NCBI RefSeq assembly: GCF_935825525.1
Contig: NZ_CAKXZT010000168.1
Coordinates: forward strand, 85,148 to 149,147
Direction: 5' to 3'
Length of the DNA stretch: 64,000 nt
Source: Mesorhizobium escarrei
GTDB taxonomy: Bacteria; Pseudomonadota; Alphaproteobacteria; Rhizobiales; Rhizobiaceae
This document shows positions 33,796-45,810 of the stretch, in pieces; positions within the stretch are counted from its first letter, which is position 1, and the number at the start of each line of letters is the position of its first letter. The position numbers and the translations under genes are program-made. A model generated the notes under the pieces. That model was not told the origin of the DNA. It searched no databases and worked only from the letters and a program-made list of their open reading frames with translations.

Positions 33796-33972
33796 GAATG
33801 GTGAATAGTGATGAATAGTGAATAGTGAATAGTGAATAGTGAATAGTGAATAGTGAATAGTGAATAGTGAATAGTGAATAGTCAGTAGTCAGTAGTCAGT
33901 ATTCAGTAGTGAATATCTAATTCCATTCACCATTCACCATTCACCATTCACTATTCACTATTCACTATCCTG
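33796..33972. repeat. Heptanucleotide tandem repeat with inverted half
   Basis: The unit GAATAGT occurs ten times without interruption at 33813-33882 and once at 33803. Four CAGTAGT-like variants follow (33883-33910). Then an inverted block has four CATTCAC and two TATTCAC units (33924-33965). The halves can pair into a long AT-rich stem between the convergent LysR and transglycosylase genes, and the right half enters the last codons of the latter. The 7-bp unit is prone to copy-number change. Confidence 0.92.
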
Positions 33973-35148
33973 CAGCTTCCCCAAAAGCTCCGGTGTCGGC
34001 CAGCCGTCGACCGGCAGGCCTAGCCGCATCTGCTCCTTGCGGATCGCCTCGCGGGTGTTGGTGCCCAGGATGCCGTCGACTGTTCCCACGTCATAGCCTC
34101 TGGCCTCGAGCTTTGTCTGCAATGCCCTCATCTGGTCGCCGTTGAGGCCGGGTTCGGGATTGCGCGGGTCGAATTGCGGCGCACCCGCCAGCCGCGCGGC
34201 GAGATTTGCCGCGGTCAGCGCATAGGTGAAGGACTGGTTCCATTCGAGGTAGACGTCGAAATTGTCGTAGACCAGGAAGGCCGGCCCGTTGCGACCCATA
34301 GGCAGTGCGACGCCTGCCTTCAGGCCGTTGTCGACAAGCGGCGTGCCGTTCGGGTTGGTGACACCCCACTGAGCCCATTGCGTCAGCGGCAGCTTGTTGG
34401 TGCGGCCTGTCTGGTCCCATGGCAAGTCGTCGGGCACGCGGACTTCCTCGATCCAAGGCTGGTCGCGTTTCCAGCCGCGCGACATGATCTTGTTGGCCGT
34501 GGTCATGATCACATCAGGCGCGCTGCCGCGCAGGTCGATCACTTCGTCGCCGTCGCCGTCGACGCCTCGGCCGAGATAGTCGGAAGGCAGCATCTGCGTC
34601 TGGCCGATTTCGCCCGCCCAGGCGCCGGTGACGTCGGCCGGGACCACGCCGCGGTCGATCAGCGTCAACAATGGCACGATCTGGGGCCGGAAGAGCTGCG
34701 GGCGACGACAGTCATGGGAGAGCGTGACCAATGCGTTCAGCGTGTGGAAATCGCCCTGCACGGCGCCGAAATCGGTTTCCAGCGCCCAGAAGGCGGCAAT
34801 GACCGGGGCCTGGATGCCGAATTCGCGATCGGCGCGGGCAAACACGTCGGCATATTTCTTTAAGATGACGGCGCCTTGCTTCAGCCGATAGGCCGATATC
34901 ATGCGGTTCGAAAACTCGATGAAGGTCTGGGTAAACACGCCTTGGGCGCGATCGCGCGCCAGCACCTTTCCATCGAGTGCGGCGGTTTCCAGCGCCTCAA
35001 GTCCGGCAGTGCCGACGCCGGCGTTCTTCGCATCGGCCGCAACGCCCTGCTTCCACGCCGCGAAATCGCCGCCGCATTGCTGTGCCACCGCCGGCGCCGC
35101 CGTGGCGGCCAGAAACAGCGCCGCGAGAATTTCCAAGCGCAATCGCAT
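33958..35148 (-). CDS. Lytic murein transglycosylase, MltB family, with peptidoglycan-binding domain
   Basis: This protein of about 396 residues has a signal peptide (ending APAVAQ), a GH103 catalytic domain with the Glu in AFWALETDFGAVQGDF (residue about 140), and a C-terminal PG-binding domain (MRALQTKLEARGYDVG, then GILGTNTREAIRK). It cleaves peptidoglycan with formation of 1,6-anhydro-muramic acid. The ATG at 35148 has GGGAGG at correct distance; an ATG six bases earlier is too close. Its last codons overlap the heptanucleotide repeat. Confidence 0.9.
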   Translation of the reverse strand: MRLRLEILAALFLAATAAPAVAQQCGGDFAAWKQGVAADAKNAGVGTAGLEALETAALDGKVLARDRAQGVFTQTFIEFSNRMISAYRLKQGAVILKKYADVFARADREFGIQAPVIAAFWALETDFGAVQGDFHTLNALVTLSHDCRRPQLFRPQIVPLLTLIDRGVVPADVTGAWAGEIGQTQMLPSDYLGRGVDGDGDEVIDLRGSAPDVIMTTANKIMSRGWKRDQPWIEEVRVPDDLPWDQTGRTNKLPLTQWAQWGVTNPNGTPLVDNGLKAGVALPMGRNGPAFLVYDNFDVYLEWNQSFTYALTAANLAARLAGAPQFDPRNPEPGLNGDQMRALQTKLEARGYDVGTVDGILGTNTREAIRKEQMRLGLPVDGWPTPELLGKLQDSE

Positions 35149-35228
35149 CGCCATCCTCCCGAGAAGATTACCGGCGGTTGCAGGCGTCCTTCATTGGCTG
35201 TGTCGAAAAGCAGGCTGCAGGCCCGCTG

Positions 35229-36020
35229 TCAACGGGTGTTCTGCCGCAGCCATTTGTTCCAGGTGGCTTCCGTGCCGTTGAACACGTTGATATCGGCCTT
35301 CCCGGAGATGCCCGGCACAATACCGGTTCCGGTGTACTGCCAGAAGGTGAACGGGTGGCTGCCGTATCTCTTGCGCGGGTGGCCGGCCACCGAACGCAGC
35401 CAGTAGGGATAGCCGCGGAAGGCCGACAGGCCGTTGTCGTCGAAGAAATCGATCGAGGTGTAGATGATCGGCTTCTTGCCATAGTGCTTTTCGACGATTT
35501 CGAGGAAAGTGCTCATTTCGCTGCGCACCGTGGCCGCATTGGGGCGCAGCTTGCAGGTCGGCGATTGCGGGTTCCATTCCATGTCGAGAACGGGCGGCAT
35601 TGCCGACCGGTCTCTGGGCACGTTCTGGATGAACCAGCGCGCCTGCGTCGCGGCCGGTGTGCAAAAATAGTAGAAATGATAGGCCGCGCGCGGAATTCCG
35701 GCGGCTTTCGTGCGGCTCCAATGCTCGTTGAAATACGCGTCGAAGCGATCGCCACCTTCCGTCGCCTTGATGAAAACGAAGGAAATGCCGCTGGCCCTGG
35801 CCGCTGGCCAATCGACCGAGGTCTGGTATTTGGAGACGTCGGTGCCATGAACGGCATAGCTCCACGGCGCGCCGCTGTCCCACTCATGCGGGTCGGAGTC
35901 GTCAAAACGGGGTGCGCGCACCGCAACGGTCGGGGTGCTCGATGAGGGAGGCGCAAGATCGTCGACGGTCGAGCAGGCGCCCAGCAGCGTCAGCATGATG
36001 AAAGCCGCGAAACGGCGCAT
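35229..36020 (-). CDS. GH25 family lysozyme, lipoprotein
   Basis: This protein of about 263 residues has a lipoprotein signal (LTLLGAC, lipid on the Cys near residue 17) and a GH25 muramidase domain: VHGTDVSKYQ at its start, FVFIKATEGG, and the catalytic DxE in VLDMEWNP. It would cut the glycan between MurNAc and GlcNAc. The ATG at 36020 follows GGAGT and starts the lipoprotein signal; 29 codons of open frame upstream are not used. It follows the MltB-type gene's 5' side on the same strand, 80 bp away. Confidence 0.88.
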   Translation of the reverse strand: MRRFAAFIMLTLLGACSTVDDLAPPSSSTPTVAVRAPRFDDSDPHEWDSGAPWSYAVHGTDVSKYQTSVDWPAARASGISFVFIKATEGGDRFDAYFNEHWSRTKAAGIPRAAYHFYYFCTPAATQARWFIQNVPRDRSAMPPVLDMEWNPQSPTCKLRPNAATVRSEMSTFLEIVEKHYGKKPIIYTSIDFFDDNGLSAFRGYPYWLRSVAGHPRKRYGSHPFTFWQYTGTGIVPGISGKADINVFNGTEATWNKWLRQNTR

Positions 36021-36126
36021 CGCTACTCCTGAACCGGTTTCAGCCGGCCGCTGATGGGTTGTTGCTGCAGGTGGTCCCTCGACCGTGCCCCCAAGCGATC
36101 GCCCCACAGGACCGCTCTCCTATCTT

Positions 36127-36164
36127 AAGACGCGCCGCAACGGCGCGCCTTAATCGTTGTTTTT
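36127..36164 (+). other. GC hairpin followed by T-run in divergent intergenic region
   Basis: CGCGCCG-CAA-CGGCGCG with flanking AAG/CTT forms a strong hairpin, followed ten bases later by TTTT. No plus-strand gene ends here, because the neighbours are divergent. It may therefore end a small RNA or belong to the adjoining palindromic element. Confidence 0.45.
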
Positions 36165-36214
36165 ATGCATGTCGTTTGTCCCAAAACGGCTGCGCACTTT
36201 TGGGCGACATGCAT
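36165..36214. repeat. Interspersed palindromic element, copy 3 (short form)
   Basis: The ends ATGCATGTCG and CGACATGCAT are exact inverses, and CCCAAAA pairs with TTTTGGG inside; the loop is CGGCTGCGCAC. It lacks the extra internal hairpin of the copies at 15381 and 27724. It lies between divergent genes for GH25 and the serine hydrolase. Confidence 0.75.
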
Positions 36215-36331
36215 CAGTGATCGCTGATCATAGTTGATATTCCGTTGACAGCGCTCGACCAGAACCGCGATTTTGCCGAAGCAATGACGGCAAATCGATG
36301 ACATAGATGAGCGTCCGGGGGGAGTCGGAAA

Positions 36332-37711
36332 ATGCAGATTGCTCTGAGGCTGGTGAAGTGGCTGCTCGGGCTGGCCGTATTGGCGGTCGCAGCACTCGCC
36401 GCCTGGCTTTACATCGCGCCGCCGGAACTGATCCGCGTCGGCTCGGGCTATACGGCCAAGATCGTCTGCTCGAACGTCTTCATCGCCGGACGCGATGCCG
36501 ATCAGGTGCTCGCCGTCGACGTGCAGGCGCCGGGCCATCCACTGCTCAGGCTGATGAGGGTCTCCGTCGACAAGGAGCAGGGCACGGTCTCGGCAGGTCT
36601 ATTCGGCGTGTTCGGCAAGAGCGTCGCGGTCGTTCGTGACGGGCTCGGCTGTACGGCGGTTCCGGACGGCAATATCGCCGCGGCAAAGGCGGTCACCGGG
36701 CCGGCGCTGACACCGGCACCACCGCTCGACGCGCTCTGGCCGGACGGCGACAGGGTCGACGCCTCGCAGAACCCCGAAATCGCGAAAATCCTCGACGATC
36801 CTGCAATGACCGGCGCCGGTATGCGGGCGGTGGTGGTGGTCAAGAACGGCCGCATCGTCGTCGAGCGTTATGCCGACGGCTTTTCCGAGAAGACGCCACT
36901 GCTTGGCTGGTCGATGACCAAGACGGTAAATGCCGTAATCGTCGGCACGGTGGTGAAGGAAAGCAAGATGGTGATGACGAACCAGGGCCTGTTCGGACCC
37001 TGGAAGGCGGACGGCCGCGCCGCCATCAGTGTCGCCGATATGATGGCGATGTCGAGCGGGCTGGAGTTCGACGAGGATTATGGCGATGTCACCGACGTGA
37101 CGCGGATGCTCTATCTCGAGCCTGATATGGCGGGCTTCGCCGGATCCAAGTTGCTGACCGGCGAGGTGGGCAAGGTTTTTTCCTATTCGAGCGGCACGGC
37201 GGTGATGCTGTCGCGGCTCTGGCAGGACGCGATCGGCGACAAGGACGAGGCGCTGGCGTGGCCACGGGTCGCATTGTTCGACCCGCTCGGCATGCAGAGC
37301 GCGGTACTGGAGGCCGACGAGCATGGCACCTTCGTCGGCTCGTCCTACCTCTACGCCACCGCCCGCGACTGGGCGCGCTTCGGCCAATTCCTGCTGCAGG
37401 ACGGTGTCTGGAACGGCCAGCAGATCCTGCCTGCCGGCTTCGTCGCCTGGATGCGGGAAGCAGCACCGGCCTCGAAAGTCTACGGCAGGGGCCAGGTCTG
37501 GATCGAGGGGCCGGGCGACGAGGAGAGCCCCGGCGCCGGCATCGCTGCGGGCCTGCCAAGGGATACCTATTGGATGGAAGGCCATGACGGGCAGGCGATC
37601 GCCGTCATCCCCTCGGAGCAGCTTGTGGTGGTGCGGCTCGGCCTGACGCCGGCCAAGCTCGGCTACCGGCCGCAGATCATGCTGGCAGCGCTGGTGAAGG
37701 CGCTGCATTAG
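36332..37711 (+). CDS. Serine hydrolase, class C beta-lactamase family
   Basis: This 459-residue protein has an N-terminal membrane anchor (residues about 8-28) and a beta-lactamase/esterase domain with the SxxK motif in LLGWSMTKTVNA (residue about 195) and a YSSG motif that takes the YxN position. The KTG-like box may be EGHDGQA near the C-terminus. The family includes esterases, D-aminopeptidases and PBP-like proteins, so antibiotic hydrolysis should not be assumed. The RBS GGGGGGAG lies upstream. Confidence 0.85.
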   Translation: MQIALRLVKWLLGLAVLAVAALAAWLYIAPPELIRVGSGYTAKIVCSNVFIAGRDADQVLAVDVQAPGHPLLRLMRVSVDKEQGTVSAGLFGVFGKSVAVVRDGLGCTAVPDGNIAAAKAVTGPALTPAPPLDALWPDGDRVDASQNPEIAKILDDPAMTGAGMRAVVVVKNGRIVVERYADGFSEKTPLLGWSMTKTVNAVIVGTVVKESKMVMTNQGLFGPWKADGRAAISVADMMAMSSGLEFDEDYGDVTDVTRMLYLEPDMAGFAGSKLLTGEVGKVFSYSSGTAVMLSRLWQDAIGDKDEALAWPRVALFDPLGMQSAVLEADEHGTFVGSSYLYATARDWARFGQFLLQDGVWNGQQILPAGFVAWMREAAPASKVYGRGQVWIEGPGDEESPGAGIAAGLPRDTYWMEGHDGQAIAVIPSEQLVVVRLGLTPAKLGYRPQIMLAALVKALH

Positions 37712-37746
37712 AATTAGAGGAGTGCGGCGGTCGCTCGCCGCAGAGC

Positions 37747-38055
37747 CTATGCAGCTGTCGCCAAAGGCCTTGCACGATCAACCCGCGCCCGCTCGTCGGG
37801 CGAATTCATAACCGCCCAAAGATCGCTGCGGCGTTGGACGTTCAACCAGAAATCCGGGCTGTTACCAAACACCCGCGCCAGAATGAGCGCGGTTGCCGCC
37901 GTCACATTGCGGCGATCGTTGCACAATTCGTTCACATGCTTGCGCTGGACGCCCATGGCTTCGGCCAAAGTCGCCTGTGTCAGGCCGAGTGGCTGCATGA
38001 ATTCTTCGGTAAGAATTTCGCCAACCGTTGCTGGTTTGCGTGCCGTCATCAACAT
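37747..38055 (-). CDS. higA: HigA family antitoxin
   Basis: This 102-residue protein has an XRE helix-turn-helix typical of HigA: PLGLTQATLAEAMGVQRKHV, then NDRRNVTAATALILARVFG and the HigA-specific NSPDFWLNVQ. It neutralises HigB and represses the operon. A GAGG lies six bases before the ATG. It follows the toxin gene by eight bases, the reversed toxin-first order that is characteristic of higBA. Confidence 0.9.
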   Translation of the reverse strand: MLMTARKPATVGEILTEEFMQPLGLTQATLAEAMGVQRKHVNELCNDRRNVTAATALILARVFGNSPDFWLNVQRRSDLWAVMNSPDERARVDRARPLATAA

Positions 38056-38063
38056 GTCTCACC

Positions 38064-38360
38064 TCACTTATAACCGTGGTCGTCGAGATATATGTCCGAC
38101 GCCTCACCCCGGCCACCATCCCAGCGGAAGACCAGCCGCCATTGTTTGTTGACACGGATCGAATGGAAGACTTCGAGATTGCCGCGAAATTTCACGAAAT
38201 GGTTGCTGGGCGGCACACGCAAATCCTGATCGATCGCTGCGTCGTCAATCAACTGGAGCTTGCGGAATAAGCGGCTTTCGAGATCGGACGGAATGTTGCG
38301 GGAGTGAGTCTCGTCCACGAAGAAGGCCCGCAGCCATAGGTCTCTAAAGCCTATGATCAT
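38064..38360 (-). CDS. higB: HigB family toxin (RelE/ParE superfamily)
   Basis: This protein of about 98 residues starts MIIGFRDLWLRAFF and has KLQLIDDAAIDQDLRVPPSN and a C-terminal WRLVFRWDGGRGEASDIYL, the HigB pattern. HigB-type toxins cleave translated mRNA on the ribosome. The ATG at 38360 has GGAAG upstream and gives normal HigB length; the frame stays open 17 codons further. The antitoxin follows directly. Confidence 0.88.
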   Translation of the reverse strand: MIIGFRDLWLRAFFVDETHSRNIPSDLESRLFRKLQLIDDAAIDQDLRVPPSNHFVKFRGNLEVFHSIRVNKQWRLVFRWDGGRGEASDIYLDDHGYK

Positions 38361-38487
38361 CCCATGCTTCCAGCGATGAGCTGATGTACCACTCCTTGGG
38401 TCATATGGCAATGTGATTTAGCCGAGTTCAACCCGCCTCACTGAGGAGTTGGAGCAGCCTTCCTGCGCCAGAAATCAGAGCATGCTA

Positions 38488-39153
38488 CTAGACGGCGATC
38501 TTGGTGACGGCCAGCCAGGTGTAACCGCGATAGAGCGTTCTAAACCGAAGGGTTGCGCCGACTCTTGCAGATTCGGATTGCAGGACGTCCCGCAGGGATT
38601 GACGCGGCTCGACATGGAATTTTCTTAGCCAGCCGCGCAGCAACGTGCGGAACCAGCGGGGCAGGGCTTCCTGCTGGCCGAAATCGACGACGTGCAGCGA
38701 GCCGCCGGGTGACAAGGCCGCAAGTGCCGCGGAAACCGTCTTCTCCCAGCCGGGGATCATCGACAGCGAATAGGAGACAAAAATACGATCGAAACTTTCG
38801 ACGGAGAATAACGCTTTCGCGTCGAAATCGGTGGCGTCGCCGCGCGCCAGCTTGACGCGGCCGGACAGGCCTTCGCGGGCAATGGCAGCAGTGGCCGTTT
38901 CCAGCATTTCGGCCGAAATATCGAGACCGAAGAAGCGGGCGTCGGGATGGCGGCGGGCGGCAAGGACGATGTTGCGGCCGGTGCCGCAGCCAAGCTCGAG
39001 CACGGTGCCGCCGGCCGGCACATCCAGCCCTGATATCAGCCGGTCGCGGCCGAGCAGGTAATATTTGCGGGTCAGGTCGTAGATGTGGCGCTGCCAGCGG
39101 TAGACGCCGTCCATCAGTTCGCCGTGCCCGGCCGGCAGTTCGGTCGCGCTCAT
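38488..39153 (-). CDS. btaB: Betaine lipid methyltransferase BtaB
   Basis: This 221-residue SAM methyltransferase has motif I VLELGCGTGRNIVLAA (residues about 50-65), FFGLDISAEMLE, and the BtaB-like start GELMDGVYRWQRHIYDLTRKYYL. It methylates diacylglyceryl-homoserine three times to the betaine lipid DGTS. The start codon overlaps the btaA stop by four bases. The Pho box upstream of btaA implies expression under phosphate starvation. Confidence 0.9.
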   Translation of the reverse strand: MSATELPAGHGELMDGVYRWQRHIYDLTRKYYLLGRDRLISGLDVPAGGTVLELGCGTGRNIVLAARRHPDARFFGLDISAEMLETATAAIAREGLSGRVKLARGDATDFDAKALFSVESFDRIFVSYSLSMIPGWEKTVSAALAALSPGGSLHVVDFGQQEALPRWFRTLLRGWLRKFHVEPRQSLRDVLQSESARVGATLRFRTLYRGYTWLAVTKIAV

Positions 39154-40397
39154 GCGGACTGCTTCACATAGAGGTGGAAGCCGCCATAGATGGCCGAACG
39201 GTCGCGGGCGGAGAATTCGCGCGAGGCCCCGTCCGCATAGCTCCACTGGTCGAGCAGCGACTTCGAGACCCGGCCGGGCAACAGGCTGGGTTCGGCCGCG
39301 GTGCGGAAGATGACGCGGGCATCGGTCGACGCGGTGCGGGTGATCTCGGCCCACAGCGCATTGAGCTGGTCGTCGGTCATCCAGTCCTGCGCGTCGAGCA
39401 GGACGAAGCGGTCGACGGAACCGGCATCCTTGTCGGCAAGGAATTGGATCAGATTGGCATGGTGGATGGCGACACGGTCGACATTGTTGCGGATCGCCTG
39501 GTAGTTGCGTTTTTCGAGATAGGCAGGCAACGCCGCCTCGCCGGGATTGGGGTAGCGGCGGGCAAAAGCCTGCCAGGCGAAATAGTTGTTCTCTAGCGGA
39601 AAATCGCAGGCGAGCTTTTCCAGCCGGGCCTTCAGCACGCTGGCCATGGTGCCGTCGCCCGAGGTGATCAGCGAATCGTACTGCGCCGGCGGAATGCCGA
39701 GGCCGAACAGCGAGGCTTTTCGCGATGTTGCCCATTTCAGCAGCGGTTTTTCGAAGACCGGCGCCAGCTCCTCGTCGAAGAAGCGGCGCTGGTCGGCCAG
39801 GCTTTTGGCTTCCATGATGCCGGCCGGATCGACGCCGAAGAATTTGGCGGTGCGGTGGCCCATGGCAATGAACAGGCCGAGCAGGCCGGTCTGGTAGAAG
39901 TTGCGATCGAAGACGGCGATGCGCCGGCGCCGGCGCCAGTTGCGATGTTCCCAGTAATGGCGGCTGATCGGGTCGAGATGCGGCGCGATGAAACGGTCGT
40001 AGGCTTGCGAATTGTGACGGGTCTCGGCAGCGCCGAAGAAACGAAACAGGTCACCCTGCGACGGCAGATGGCGCACCGCTTCGAGCTTCATGCGGTTGAG
40101 CGCGATATGGGCGGCGTTGAGATCGACGGCGTCGATCCGTTCCGGTGAGCGGGTGAGATAGGCAAGGATGTTGCAGCCGCCCGAGGCGATGGTGACGACG
40201 CGGTGGCCGTGGCCAAGCTGCATCGCCTCCATGTCGACGTCGGGGTCTTCCCAGATCTGCGGATAGACGAGGCCGGAAAACAGCAAGGCGAAGAGCCGCT
40301 CTGAGAGGCCGGCCTTAGACAGCGGGCGGTTCTGGTAGACGGCCTTGCCAACTTCCTTGCCGCGGCGAAAAACCAGTTCTCCGGAAACATCCGTCAT
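39150..40397 (-). CDS. btaA: SAM:diacylglycerol 3-amino-3-carboxypropyltransferase BtaA
   Basis: This protein of about 415 residues belongs to the DUF3419/BtaA family, with LVYPQIWEDPDVDMEAMQL near the start, the nucleotide-binding VVTIASGGCNILAYL, and the C-terminal FVLLDAQDWMTDDQLNALW. It transfers the aminocarboxypropyl group of SAM to diacylglycerol, the first step of DGTS synthesis at the membrane. The ATG at 40397 starts the conserved part; 44 codons of open frame upstream overlap the Pho box and are unlikely to be coding. Confidence 0.92.
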   Translation of the reverse strand: MTDVSGELVFRRGKEVGKAVYQNRPLSKAGLSERLFALLFSGLVYPQIWEDPDVDMEAMQLGHGHRVVTIASGGCNILAYLTRSPERIDAVDLNAAHIALNRMKLEAVRHLPSQGDLFRFFGAAETRHNSQAYDRFIAPHLDPISRHYWEHRNWRRRRRIAVFDRNFYQTGLLGLFIAMGHRTAKFFGVDPAGIMEAKSLADQRRFFDEELAPVFEKPLLKWATSRKASLFGLGIPPAQYDSLITSGDGTMASVLKARLEKLACDFPLENNYFAWQAFARRYPNPGEAALPAYLEKRNYQAIRNNVDRVAIHHANLIQFLADKDAGSVDRFVLLDAQDWMTDDQLNALWAEITRTASTDARVIFRTAAEPSLLPGRVSKSLLDQWSYADGASREFSARDRSAIYGGFHLYVKQSA

Positions 40398-40446
40398 GAC
40401 AAGGCGATTCCCCGTTTGCTCTGGCGCAAGCGGGTAGCGCAGGTGG

Positions 40447-40464
40447 ATGACAGGCCGGTGACAG
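40447..40464 (-). promoter_or_regulatory. Pho box (PhoB-binding site) upstream of btaAB
   Basis: On the minus strand the site reads CTGTCAC-CGGC-CTGTCAT: two seven-base direct repeats with an 11-bp period, matching the Pho box consensus CTGTCAT-N4-CTGTCAC closely. It ends 50 bp before the btaA start. btaAB of Sinorhizobium is known to be phosphate-regulated, so the context agrees. Confidence 0.82.
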
Positions 40465-40515
40465 TCGGAGGCATCGATAATTCTACTCCGGCGGAGCGAA
40501 TTCTGGATGCCTCCT

Positions 40516-44409
<3,894 letters not shown>

Positions 44410-44427
44410 TTTATTGATTCACATGTG

Positions 44428-44466
44428 CTAATTCGCCATGGTTTGGTGTTAATTCGCCATGGCTTC
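44428..44466. repeat. Direct repeat TAATTCGCCATGG x2
   Basis: TAATTCGCCATGG occurs twice about 21 bp apart in the divergent region between the oxoprolinase and the small lipoprotein. It could be a paired regulator site or a chance duplication. Confidence 0.4.
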
Positions 44467-44590
44467 GCCGGCAACGCAAAAGCAGATGATGTTACATACG
44501 GAAACGCAACGTTATGAAACCCATGGGCACTTGGTGCATTGTGCCCTCGATCGTCACCGGTAGCGGGGGCGTGATTAGAGGAGAGATGTC

Positions 44591-44788
44591 ATGAAGAAAC
44601 TCATTCTTGCGTCGGTTTCGGCGCTTGCCCTGCTTGGCGTTGCGGCTTGCAGTGACAGCGGCACGGGCGGGGACGCCACCACCACGCAGAGCACCAATCC
44701 GCCGGCGAACGAACAGCCGATGCAGCCGGCTCCTGACGCGACCAAGCCGGCCGAGCCGGCTCCGGCACAGCCTGCGCCGGCGCAGTAG
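44591..44788 (+). CDS. Small Pro/Ala-rich lipoprotein
   Basis: This 65-residue protein has a lipoprotein signal with lipobox LGVAAC (lipid on Cys20), followed by a low-complexity mature part rich in Pro, Ala and Thr (PPANEQPMQPAPD, then PAEPAPAQPAPAQ). GAGGAGAG lies before the ATG, and a strong terminator follows the stop. It may be a spacer or anchor-type cell-envelope protein. No specific family was recognised. Confidence 0.75.
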   Translation: MKKLILASVSALALLGVAACSDSGTGGDATTTQSTNPPANEQPMQPAPDATKPAEPAPAQPAPAQ

Positions 44789-44804
44789 TTCTTATGTGAT
44801 GAAC

Positions 44805-44831
44805 AGAAGGCCGGCATCGTGCCGGCCTTCT
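44805..44831 (+). terminator. Hairpin terminator after the small lipoprotein
   Basis: AGAAGGCCGGCA and TGCCGGCCTTCT form a 12-bp perfect stem with a three-base loop, 17 bp after the stop codon. There is no long T-run, so termination may be partial. Confidence 0.7.
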
Positions 44832-45090
44832 GACTTCAGGACATGCTGCTTGCGGCCGCCGCCGCAAGCGCCGATTCAGTTTTGGCCCAGCAGAATGGGC
44901 CGAAATGGCGAGGTAACGAAGGTTTGCAGTTTCGCGCGCTATGGCCACTGCTGCCTGCTAAGTTCCATGATCGACGGTTGCGCCAGCTGCTCAGGCGGCC
45001 GCGAAATCGGCTGGGCCGGCCCTGCGGCATTGTCTTCGCTTGATGGCGGTGGGCTTGATAGCGCTGGCCGGTTAGCCCTAATAGGTGCCC
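44832..45090. other. Intergenic region, no gene recognised
   Basis: The stretch contains small hairpins (for example GCTTGCGGCCGCCGCCGCAAGC at about 44847, and GGCCCAGCAGAATGGGCC at 44883) but no protein-like frame with a ribosome site. The downstream gene's promoter must lie here. Confidence 0.4.
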
Positions 45091-45810
45091 ATGTCGATTT
45101 GGGATCGCCTCGGCGAATTCATCACGCGCGTCTCGTCCTCAACCTCGTCCGGCGTCGCCGACGTGGTCGAGGCCGTGCGCACGGTTTTCTCCGGCGATCC
45201 TGATCTGCGCCGACGCGTTGCCTTCTCGGTGGCGATGATCGCGCTGTCGGCCAAGATGGCCAAGGCCGACGGCATCGTCACCCAGGACGAGGTGCGCGCC
45301 TTCCAGCAGATATTCGAAGTGCCGAAGGAGCAGACGCGCAATGTGGCGCGTCTCTACGATCTGGCCAAGCGCGACATCGCCGGCTTCGAGACCTATGCCG
45401 CGCGGATGGCGCAGCTTTGCGGCTCCGGGCATTCGAACTGCGCGATGCTGGAGGATATCCTCGACGGGCTGTTCCACATCGCCAAGGCCGACGGGTTGGT
45501 TCACGAGCGTGAAGGCCAGTTCCTGCATCGCATCGCCGAGATCTTCCGGATCGAGGAGGCGCATTACCAGAGCATTCTGGCCCGGCACGTCGACCTGGGT
45601 GCGGCCGATCCCTATGTCGTGCTCGGCATCGAGCGGGGAAAAACCTTCGAGGAGGTCCGGAAGCGTTACCGCAAGCTGGTTTCGGACAACCATCCCGACC
45701 GGCTGATCGCACGCGGCCTGCCGCAGGAATTCATCAAGATCGCAACCAGCAGGATAGCGGCGATCAACGCGGCCTATGAGATGATCGAACGGGGCTTGCG
45801 GCACGCATGA
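45091..45810 (+). CDS. TerB-like and J-domain protein (DjlA-like)
   Basis: This protein of about 239 residues has a TerB-type helical domain (residues about 40-160; MAKADGIVTQDEVRAFQQIF and IAKADGLVHEREGQFLHRIA are its two acidic repeats) and a C-terminal J domain with an intact HPD in SDNHPDRLIA (about 200). It would recruit DnaK. Unlike DjlA it lacks an obvious transmembrane segment. Its stop overlaps the start of an AmpD-like amidase gene, so the two are coupled. I prefer the ATG at 45091 to a GTG six bases upstream. Confidence 0.87.
   Translation: MSIWDRLGEFITRVSSSTSSGVADVVEAVRTVFSGDPDLRRRVAFSVAMIALSAKMAKADGIVTQDEVRAFQQIFEVPKEQTRNVARLYDLAKRDIAGFETYAARMAQLCGSGHSNCAMLEDILDGLFHIAKADGLVHEREGQFLHRIAEIFRIEEAHYQSILARHVDLGAADPYVVLGIERGKTFEEVRKRYRKLVSDNHPDRLIARGLPQEFIKIATSRIAAINAAYEMIERGLRHA

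Noticed and set aside
33796..33972. CRISPR array interpretation of the tandem repeats
   Set aside because: The units are 7 bp and contiguous without spacers, and no cas gene is present.
36332..37711. Antibiotic-resistance beta-lactamase
   Set aside because: The SxxK and YxS motifs place it in the broad class C-like serine hydrolase family, but membrane anchoring and weak later motifs give no support for true beta-lactam hydrolysis.
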